Of a DNA stretch of 11,652 bases, positions 6,558 through 11,652 are shown piece after piece. This stretch comes from Anaerolineae bacterium (GTDB lineage: Bacteria; Chloroflexota; Anaerolineae; Aggregatilineales; Phototrophicaceae): assembly GCA_025454675.1 (NCBI GenBank), contig JALONZ010000016.1, forward strand, positions 1 to 11,652. Direction: 5' to 3'. Below the pieces are notes generated by a model. The model ran no database searches. It worked only from the letters and a program-made list of their open reading frames with translations, and was not told the DNA's origin. Both the position numbers and the translations under genes were made by a program. The stretch's first letter is position 1. The number at the start of each line of letters is the position of its first letter.

Positions 6558-7124
6558 TTGGATTCTGATTCCCCGCTCAAAGATGAACGTCGTTTGCATA
6601 TTTTAGATGCGGCGACTGAATTACTGGCAACCAAGCCGACTGCATCGTTGGCAGAAATTGCCACACATGCCCGCATTGGCAAAGCCACGTTGCACCGTTA
6701 TTTCCCCACTCGTGAGGCGTTACTCATCGAATTGGCATACCGCGCCCTGAACTTAGTCTCTGAGGTCATTCAAACTTGCCGATTAGACCAAGACCCTGCA
6801 CCAGTCGCATTAGCGCGTTTGGCAGAAGCACTCGTCCCACATGGGGATAAATGGTATTTTTTGCTGAACGAACATTTTTGGGATGTAAACCCCGATTTGG
6901 CACAAGCAGAAGAAACCGTTCAAGCACCCATTTTGGCATTAATAGAACGTGGTCAAGCCGAAGGCACATTGCGGCGTGATATTAGCGCCACATGGATAAT
7001 TTATTTATTGGATTTCACCATGTTTGCGGCATGGCAAGCCATTTTTGATGGCAGTATTGCCCGCCGTGATGCGCCCCGTTTGATGATAGAGGGGTTATTG
7101 GGGGGGATTGCCGTGAAACGATGA
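6558..7124 (+). CDS. TetR/AcrR-family transcriptional regulator
   Basis: 188 residues. The N-terminal DNA-binding domain (about 10-60) shows the TetR helix-turn-helix: ILDAATELL, then SLAEIATHARIGKATLHRYF (30-49) and TREALLIELA. The C-terminal half (about 65-185) is all-helical and divergent, as expected for the ligand-binding and dimerisation domain, so the effector cannot be guessed. The start is a TTG at 6558, the first possible start after an in-frame TGA at 6546-6548. A weak GTGAGA lies seven bases upstream, and an ATG at 6550 is in another frame. Operator-like dyads cover its promoter. It precedes the DUF418 and GNAT genes but is separated from them by a 240-bp repeat-bearing gap, so control of those genes is possible but unproven. 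Confidence 0.93.
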   Translation: MDSDSPLKDERRLHILDAATELLATKPTASLAEIATHARIGKATLHRYFPTREALLIELAYRALNLVSEVIQTCRLDQDPAPVALARLAEALVPHGDKWYFLLNEHFWDVNPDLAQAEETVQAPILALIERGQAEGTLRRDISATWIIYLLDFTMFAAWQAIFDGSIARRDAPRLMIEGLLGGIAVKR

Positions 7125-7138
7125 ATGGATAATCCGTA

Positions 7139-7252
7139 AAAGCACCCCCATCCCCAACCCTTCCCCCACTGCGTAGAGGAAGGGAGTAAGACAAAAACAG
7201 GTACTGTTCCCCCTCTCCATGCAATGGGGAGGGGGTTAGGGGGTGGGGATGA
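7139..7252. repeat. MITE-like G/C-rich repeat with two tandem hairpins
   Basis: A non-coding element of about 110 bp fills the first half of the gap 7125-7364. Hairpin one is CCCTTCC (7158-7164) with GGAAGGG (7178-7184). Hairpin two is CCCCCTCTCCAT (7209-7220) with ATGGGGAGGGGG (7224-7235), 12 pairs including one G-T wobble and a 3-nt loop. The outer ends are imperfect inverted repeats (CATCCCCAACCC at 7149-7160 against GGGGGTGGGGATG at 7239-7251). Bases 7173-7188 are identical to 21-36 at the left edge of the window, which shows that this is a dispersed family. No transposase is present, so any mobility would be non-autonomous. It could also act as a transcription barrier between the TetR and DUF418 genes. 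Confidence 0.7.
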
Positions 7253-7287
7253 ATGCAAATAGTTTTAACCATAACTGACGTTATTTT

Positions 7288-7300
7288 GATAATTTTATCT
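7288..7300. promoter_or_regulatory. Small dyad resembling the TetR operator half-site, upstream of DUF418
   Basis: GATAA (7288-7292) and TTATC (7295-7299) form a short palindrome. The 8-mer TTTTATCT at 7293-7300 equals the left arm of the large dyad at the TetR promoter (6506-6513). The position where the second arm would fall reads AGTACATA, only a partial match to AGATAAAA. Candidate promoter boxes nearby (TTGATA at 7286-7291 or TTGCCA at 7302-7307) lack convincing -10 partners. It is A/T-rich and may be chance. Confidence 0.2.
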
Positions 7301-7364
7301 GTTGCCAGTACATATTGTGCTGGGATGTATTTCATATTGCCAAAATCCAGAAGGAGAAAATGTT

Positions 7365-8513
7365 ATGACAGACAAATCAACAGTACGTCCCATCGAAAAT
7401 CGGATTGTTGCCCTTGATGTGTTGCGGGGATTCGCGCTATTCGGGGTGTTGATGGTGAATATGCTCGATTTTAGCAGTTCTGCTTTGCGTGCCAGCACAT
7501 TGGGGATGCGCGGTGATGAACTTGACCAGCTTATAGACCTTGCCATCGCATTTTTTGCGGTGGTCAAATTTTATTTGCTGTTCAGCTTTTTGTTTGGCAT
7601 CGGCTTTGCCGTACAAATGCGCCGTATGGAAGCCAGTAACCGCCCATTTGTCGGGTTTTATCTGAGGCGGTTATTCGTCTTATTCCTCATCGGGTTTGCC
7701 CATTCGATTTTGTTGTGGGATGGCGATATTTTGCGCCTATATGCGGTGGCGGGTGTGTTGTTATTGCTGGTGCGTGGCTTATCCACCCGCATTTTATTAG
7801 GATTGGCGGGGGCGATTGCATTAGGTGGACTCATCATTTTCTCGCTTGCCGACCCTAGCCAATTGAGCGATATGACAGGCATTGAAGCCATCCCGTTGTA
7901 TATGAACGGTACTTATGGCGAACTGGTGTCGTATCGGCTGAATATGGGGCATGTGTTGGATATTCAAATTCCGATGGTGCTGGTGATGTTTTTGCTGGGG
8001 TTGGTGGTTGGTCGTAGTGGCGTATTAGATGACCCCGCCCGTTACGCGCCATTTTTGCGCCGTTGGTGGAAATTTGCGTTGCCTGTGGGTTTAATCGGCA
8101 ATTTGATGCTCCTGATTGGTTTTCAGGAGATGCAAAGCTGGATGGTCAGCGTTGGGTTGCATGTCGGAGCGCCCGCCTTGAGTTTTGTGTATGTGACATT
8201 CGTCTTGTTGAACGCCGAGAAATTACGCGCACTTGCCCCTGTTGGACAAATGGCGCTCACCAATTATTTGAGCCACTCGCTGATTTGCACCACGTTATTT
8301 TATGGCTATGGCTTCGGGTTATATGACCAACTCGCGCCGACCGTTACCTTTTTACTGGTATTTGTGATATTTGGGGCGCAAATGGTCATCAGTCGCTGGT
8401 GGATGAGCCAATATCGGTTTGGGCTGATGGAATGGGTGTGGCGTAGCCTGACCTATTGGCAAATTCAACCGTTGCGCCGTAAACCATCCGCTACTGCCAA
8501 CGAGTCGGCTTGA
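7365..8513 (+). CDS. DUF418 (YeiB-like) multi-pass membrane protein
   Basis: 382 residues from the ATG at 7365. AAGGAG (7351-7356) eight bases upstream decides this start over an in-frame ATG at 7302, which would add 21 residues with no ribosome site. The protein is strongly hydrophobic with about nine to ten membrane helices. It shows the family landmarks in order: LDVLRGFALFGVLMVN (17-32), FSFLFGIGFAVQ (73-84), HSILLWDGDIL (113-123), PVGQMALTNYLSHSLI (292-307) and GLMEWVWRSLTY (353-364). DUF418 proteins such as E. coli YeiB resemble membrane acyltransferases in part, but their reaction is not established; transport or envelope modification are both possible. Length matches the family (about 380-400). 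The stop is followed directly by a GNAT acetyltransferase gene, so the two are probably one transcript. Confidence 0.92.
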   Translation: MTDKSTVRPIENRIVALDVLRGFALFGVLMVNMLDFSSSALRASTLGMRGDELDQLIDLAIAFFAVVKFYLLFSFLFGIGFAVQMRRMEASNRPFVGFYLRRLFVLFLIGFAHSILLWDGDILRLYAVAGVLLLLVRGLSTRILLGLAGAIALGGLIIFSLADPSQLSDMTGIEAIPLYMNGTYGELVSYRLNMGHVLDIQIPMVLVMFLLGLVVGRSGVLDDPARYAPFLRRWWKFALPVGLIGNLMLLIGFQEMQSWMVSVGLHVGAPALSFVYVTFVLLNAEKLRALAPVGQMALTNYLSHSLICTTLFYGYGFGLYDQLAPTVTFLLVFVIFGAQMVISRWWMSQYRFGLMEWVWRSLTYWQIQPLRRKPSATANESA

Positions 8514-8521
8514 TTATTGGG

Positions 8522-9151
8522 ATGAGTGACATTATGACACAACCAAATATCACTATCACACCTGTTTTGTTAAATCAGACGATGCGCCAGCAAGTAGCAA
8601 AGGTATTTTATCAGGCATTTAGGGAAAAGATTCATCATCTTGAATTATTTCCAAAGTCGAAAGACCAAGCTATCCGCATTTTGTATGAATCAATGGATGT
8701 TTCCAGTGGTATTTATGCGTTGTGCGGTAATGAAGTGGTGGGGGTCATTGGCATAAAATGGGCGGATGGTCGCAATTTTATGCAGTTTGGCTTTAATACC
8801 CTAAGACGCGAATTTGGGTTATGGGGCGCAACTTGGCGTTACGCCATCCAATGGGCTGAACGCTTTTTTACGCACATCCCTAAGAATGCCGTTCATGTGC
8901 GTGGGATTGCTGTCGCCGAATCTATGCGTGGGCGTGGGGTAGGGACGATGCTGTTGGATGCGTTTGCCAAACGCGCTATATCGGATGGGTTTACAAATAT
9001 CACGTTAGAGGTGATTGATACCAATCCCAAAGCCCGCCAATTGTATGAACGGCTGGGATTTTCTGTCATTCGGCGCTCATATTATGGCTGGTTAACCCAA
9101 TCGGCGGGATTTACATCGGCTGATTTTATGTCTAAAACCCTATCAGAATAG
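8522..9151 (+). CDS. GNAT-family N-acetyltransferase
   Basis: 209 residues from the ATG at 8522. The acetyl-CoA-binding motif A is clear: VHVRGIAVAESMRGRGVGT (124-142), with pyrophosphate loop RGRGVGT (136-142), followed by ITLEVIDTNPKARQLYERLG (160-179), the motif B end typical of GNATs. The N-terminal 110 residues, which choose the acceptor, are not recognisable, so the substrate (amine, peptide or small molecule) is unknown. The start is uncertain. A TTG at 8510 would overlap the DUF418 stop as TTGA. The ATG at 8522 is preceded only by GGG. The ATG at 8534 has GAGTGA a few bases upstream, and the sequence MTQPNITITP after it is a plausible beginning. The gene is tightly linked to DUF418 and ends 49 bases before a strong terminator. 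Confidence 0.9.
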   Translation: MSDIMTQPNITITPVLLNQTMRQQVAKVFYQAFREKIHHLELFPKSKDQAIRILYESMDVSSGIYALCGNEVVGVIGIKWADGRNFMQFGFNTLRREFGLWGATWRYAIQWAERFFTHIPKNAVHVRGIAVAESMRGRGVGTMLLDAFAKRAISDGFTNITLEVIDTNPKARQLYERLGFSVIRRSYYGWLTQSAGFTSADFMSKTLSE

Positions 9152-9193
9152 GTTATTCGGTGGGTAATGGTTTTATCCATCCGCCAAAATCTT

Positions 9194-9202
9194 TGATATA
9201 AT
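9194..9202 (+). promoter_or_regulatory. Extended -10 promoter for the permease operon
   Basis: TGATATAAT at 9194-9202 combines a perfect -10 hexamer TATAAT (9197-9202) with the TGN extension, which can work without a good -35. The -35 position (9174-9179, TATCCA) is poor. Transcription would begin near 9209, inside the end of the 5' arm of the terminator stem at 9201-9243, giving a leader of about 40 nt before the permease ATG. Confidence 0.55.
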
Positions 9203-9248
9203 CCAGTTGCTTGCCTAGATTTTTAGAAAGGGGCAACTGGATTTTTTT
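9200..9248 (+). terminator. Intrinsic terminator of the DUF418/GNAT unit, abutting the next start codon
   Basis: ATCCAGTTGC (9201-9210) pairs exactly with GCAACTGGAT (9233-9242). An outer A-T pair (9200/9243) and two inner T-G wobbles extend the stem. A run of seven T residues (9242-9248) follows, and the permease ATG starts at the next base. This is a canonical Rho-independent terminator for transcripts arriving from the GNAT gene. Its 3' side holds the only Shine-Dalgarno-like tract (AAAGGGG, 9227-9233) for the permease. Confidence 0.85.
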
Positions 9249-10271
9249 ATGCAAAATACAACGACACTACGCAAAACCGTAATATGGGTGGCGATTTTGG
9301 CGCTGATTGCTATTTTCATTTACACCCTGTTGGATGTTGGCACATCAGGCGCGACGGTTTCTGACCGCATCAATACCTTCACCACGCGCTTTTTGGGGAT
9401 TTTCATCGAAGCCGTGCCATTTTTATTGTTAGGCTCATTTTTTAGCGGATTGATTGAAGTGTATATCCGCCGTGAAGACTTGCTCCGCATGTTGCCCAAA
9501 AACCCATTGTTGGCAACCATGAGCGGTGCGATGATGGGCTTTGTATTTCCTGCGTGTGAATGTGGGGTTGTGCCTGTCACGCGCCGATTATTCACCAAAG
9601 GCTTACCCATGTCTGTGGGGATTGCCTTTTTGCTCGCCGCCCCCGTGATGAATCCGATTGTGCTGGCGAGTACCGTGATTGCCTTCGGCTGGGGCGAAAT
9701 TGTGGTGTTCCGCTTCGTGATTACGGCATTTGTCGCGGTGAGTGTGGGCATGTTATTCGCCTTTGCCGCCCGTCCACATGAAACCTTGTTGCCCGTCTCA
9801 TTTGCGCCCGTGCGCGGTGGCAATTTTGATATAAAACTCCCCGAACAGAATCAAGGCTTCGGCGCGAATTTTTATCGGGCGCTTCGTGTGGGCAGTGACG
9901 AATTTTTTGAGATGGGGCGCTTCCTCATCATCGGCTCGCTTTTGGCGGCATGGATGCAAACTCGTGTCTCGCAAGGTGATTTGTTGAATATTGGGTCGGG
10001 TGCCTTCGTTTCGGTGTTGGTGATGCAAGCCCTCGCTTTCGTCCTCAGCTTATGTTCAACTGTGGATGCGTTTGTGGCATTATCGTTCCTGAATACATTC
10101 AGCACAGGCTCATTGGTCGCATTTTTGACCTTCGGTCCGATGGTGGATATTAAAAGTGCTATGATGTTTTCTGGTGTATTTAAGAAGAAGATTGTCGCCT
10201 ATTTGGTGATTGTCCCGTTCCTGATGACGTTGCTCATCGGATTGTGGATTAATATTTGGGTAATGAGGTGA
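9249..10271 (+). CDS. ArsP_1/UPF0718-family permease (YcgR/YraQ-like)
   Basis: 340 residues, about eight to nine membrane helices, from two hydrophobic halves. Family signatures are PACECGVVPVTRRLF (101-115) with C103 and C105, then GLPMSVGIAFLLAAPVMNPI (118-137), CSTVDAFVALSF (269-280) with C269, and FGPMVDIKS (295-303). The family (PF03773, COG0701) includes Campylobacter ArsP, which exports organoarsenicals; most members have unknown substrates, and the conserved cysteines suggest a thiophilic metal or metalloid ligand (inference). The gene is followed after 3 nt by a TIGR03943 gene, the same pairing as B. subtilis ycgR/ycgQ. The ATG directly follows the T-tract of a terminator. The SD-like AAAGGGG lies 15 bases upstream, unusually far, yet no better start exists before the first membrane helix. 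Confidence 0.93.
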   Translation: MQNTTTLRKTVIWVAILALIAIFIYTLLDVGTSGATVSDRINTFTTRFLGIFIEAVPFLLLGSFFSGLIEVYIRREDLLRMLPKNPLLATMSGAMMGFVFPACECGVVPVTRRLFTKGLPMSVGIAFLLAAPVMNPIVLASTVIAFGWGEIVVFRFVITAFVAVSVGMLFAFAARPHETLLPVSFAPVRGGNFDIKLPEQNQGFGANFYRALRVGSDEFFEMGRFLIIGSLLAAWMQTRVSQGDLLNIGSGAFVSVLVMQALAFVLSLCSTVDAFVALSFLNTFSTGSLVAFLTFGPMVDIKSAMMFSGVFKKKIVAYLVIVPFLMTLLIGLWINIWVMR

Positions 10272-10274
10272 TGT

Positions 10275-11018
10275 ATGTTGAATAACCTTAAAAAAATTCC
10301 TGCCCGTGAGTGGGCGAAAATAATCATCTTATTGGGTATGGGTGTCTATCTAGCCTATACCATCCTGTCCGAAAATTTGGGGAATTATATCAATAATACG
10401 CGCTTCGTTTGGCTTACATGGCTGGCGGGGGGCATGTTTTTTGCGTTTGGATTGGTGACGTTATGGTCGAATTTGCGCCCACAAGCGCCAGCCCTGCCGA
10501 TTGAAGTCGCATCCCTCATGCCAAAAGGGTGGTCGGTCATGGCGATTTGTGCCATTCCACTCGCATTGGGTTTTTTGATTCCATCGCGCCCACTCGGTGT
10601 TGAATCGCTCACTGGTACATTGTCTACCAATGTGAGTGTATCGGATACGATGGTCATCACCCGCGACCCGCTCAAACGCAACATTTTAGATTGGTTACGC
10701 GCTTTTTCTCGTGAGGCAGATAAAACCCGTTTTGATGGTGTCGAAGCCGAATTTAGCGGATTCATCTATCGCAATCCAGAATTTGAGGCGGGGCAATTCA
10801 TGGTGGGGCGGTTTATCGTCAGTTGTTGCACCGCCGATGCCGACCCGGTTGGGTTGCCTGTGTATTCGCTAGAGGCGGATGAATTGGCAGATGGTCAATG
10901 GGTGGTGGTGCGTGGCAAATTTTATGCGGATGAATTTCGCGGGGCAATCACCCCGATTTTACGTGTCGAGACGCTTGAAGCCATCGAACAACCGAAAAAC
11001 AGTTATTTGTATCCGTGA
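10275..11018 (+). CDS. TIGR03943/UPF0703 (DUF1980, YcgQ-like) membrane protein
   Basis: 247 residues. Three N-terminal membrane helices (about 13-32, 44-65 and 87-103), with YINNTRFVWLTWLAGG (38-53) between the first two, are followed by a soluble domain of about 140 residues that should face outside the membrane. Its hallmark is GFIYRNPEFEAGQFMVGRFI (162-181) and SCCTADADPVGLPV (183-196), with the vicinal cysteines C184-C185 and D188. This motif is diagnostic for the family that accompanies UPF0718 permeases. The function is not established; the Cys-Cys pair invites a metal-binding or redox role as partner of the permease (inference). GAGG (10265-10268), overlapping the permease end, is an ideal ribosome site for the ATG at 10275. 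An ATG at 10271 is out of frame and soon stopped. The length is normal for the family. Confidence 0.93.
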   Translation: MLNNLKKIPAREWAKIIILLGMGVYLAYTILSENLGNYINNTRFVWLTWLAGGMFFAFGLVTLWSNLRPQAPALPIEVASLMPKGWSVMAICAIPLALGFLIPSRPLGVESLTGTLSTNVSVSDTMVITRDPLKRNILDWLRAFSREADKTRFDGVEAEFSGFIYRNPEFEAGQFMVGRFIVSCCTADADPVGLPVYSLEADELADGQWVVVRGKFYADEFRGAITPILRVETLEAIEQPKNSYLYP

Positions 11019-11026
11019 GAGAAAAT

Positions 11027-11652
11027 ATGCTTGCTAAATGGCTACCCCAATTCACCCCCTTTGATAAAATCATCTGGGTGGTGAGCATCATTTTAATTTT
11101 TGCAATTGGTTTATCAGTGGTGTTTGGCATCCCCGAAGATGTGTTGCGCGTAGCGTATTTGCGTCTGGATGAGAATCGCATTTATCAAATTTTTGTCGCC
11201 GACCCGAATAACCTGAATAACAAACGCCAGCTGACCACGGCATCCAAAGGGATTTATGATTTTGATACCAGCCCAGACGGGCGGAGCATCGTTTATACCG
11301 AGCGCGACCCCAAAACATTTCATGCCGATTTGTATTTGTTGGATGTGGAAAGTGGTCGTGTTACGCCATTAACCAATTGCAAAGGCGAAGATAGCGATTG
11401 TTTTGCCCCCACATACAATCCGAATGGGGATTTTATCGCCTATGAACGTGTGCCATTGAATAGCGAATTAGGCACAGGTATTGGCAGTCCGCGCATTTGG
11501 CTGTTGGATATGCAAACTGATACCATCAGAAATGCGCCCCTCATCAATGAAAATCAGATTTTAGGCACGGGCGCGGTTTGGTCTGGTGATGGCACACGTA
11601 TCGCATTTTATGATAATGCCAATGGGGGAATTGTGGTTTATGCCCTCGCATC
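11027..11652 (+). CDS. Membrane-anchored PD40/TolB-like beta-propeller protein (partial, cut by window end)
   Basis: An open frame runs from the ATG at 11027 to the window end, giving 208 complete codons and no stop. Residues 14-34 are a hydrophobic anchor (IIWVVSIILIFAIGLSVVFG), so the rest should lie outside the cytoplasm. Three PD40-type blades can be read: FDTSPDGRSIVYTERD (79-94), APTYNPNGDFIAYERV (127-142) and AVWSGDGTRIAFYDN (183-197). Each has the SPDG-like turn and IAY/IAF strand of TolB-type propellers. Two cysteines (C118, C125) are close enough to bridge. GAGAGA (11017-11022) lies five bases before the ATG, and the gene begins eight bases after the TIGR03943 stop, so it is probably the third member of the permease operon. 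Propellers of this type usually bind proteins or sugars; the ligand here is unknown. Confidence 0.85.
   Translation, partial: MLAKWLPQFTPFDKIIWVVSIILIFAIGLSVVFGIPEDVLRVAYLRLDENRIYQIFVADPNNLNNKRQLTTASKGIYDFDTSPDGRSIVYTERDPKTFHADLYLLDVESGRVTPLTNCKGEDSDCFAPTYNPNGDFIAYERVPLNSELGTGIGSPRIWLLDMQTDTIRNAPLINENQILGTGAVWSGDGTRIAFYDNANGGIVVYALA

Noticed and set aside
7139..7252. Insertion sequence or transposase remnant
   Set aside because: No frame in this segment encodes a recognisable transposase fragment; only a hairpin-rich non-coding repeat is visible.
7302..7364. Upstream in-frame extension of the DUF418 protein by 21 residues
   Set aside because: No ribosome site precedes 7302, while AAGGAG sits eight bases before the ATG at 7365, and family members begin close to the LDVLRG motif.

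Overview
The window most likely comes from a member of the Chloroflexota (Anaerolineae-like), though no rRNA or other phylogenetic marker is present. The clues are a serine/threonine kinase fused to an extracytoplasmic SUMF1/FGE-like domain through a Thr/Pro-rich linker, an FHA protein with a Pro/Gln-rich linker and one membrane helix, a LiaS/NarX-type histidine kinase with a NarL-type regulator, PD40 propeller proteins, and G/C-rich palindromic dispersed repeats. This assignment is inference from gene content and style.

Left part (1-2855), minus strand. A membrane-anchored FHA protein (103-951) lies downstream of a two-component pair, histidine kinase (1769-2722) then response regulator (1143-1772), whose start and stop codons overlap. 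The FHA gene has its own good sigma70-type promoter (TTGACA, 17 nt, TATATT) whose -35 box sits inside an inverted repeat, plus a perfect leader hairpin. Between the regulator and this promoter lies a terminator-like hairpin that points the wrong way for every annotated gene.

Middle part (2856-6411), plus strand, diverging from the histidine kinase. A 836-residue PknB-like kinase/SUMF1-like fusion is followed after 10 nt by an SDR-type L-threonine 3-dehydrogenase-like enzyme. Kinase, FHA reader, histidine kinase and regulator together make a compact cluster of possible phospho-signalling parts; direct interaction is not shown.

Right part (6412-11652), plus strand. A TetR regulator with a TTG start has two overlapping dyads between and over its promoter boxes, so autorepression is likely. 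After a repeat-filled 240-bp gap come a DUF418/YeiB-like membrane protein and a GNAT acetyltransferase, ended by a strong intrinsic terminator. That terminator runs directly into the start codon of an ArsP_1/UPF0718 (YcgR-like) permease, and its 5' arm overlaps an extended -10 promoter. The permease is followed by a TIGR03943/UPF0703 (YcgQ-like) partner and a membrane-anchored PD40 propeller protein cut by the window end.

No tRNA, rRNA, CRISPR array, transposase or integrase gene was seen. The most unusual points are the overlapping terminator and promoter at 9194-9251, the permease/TIGR03943/PD40 triad, and the orphan hairpins around 950-1120. Nothing here clearly declares itself a wholly new system.
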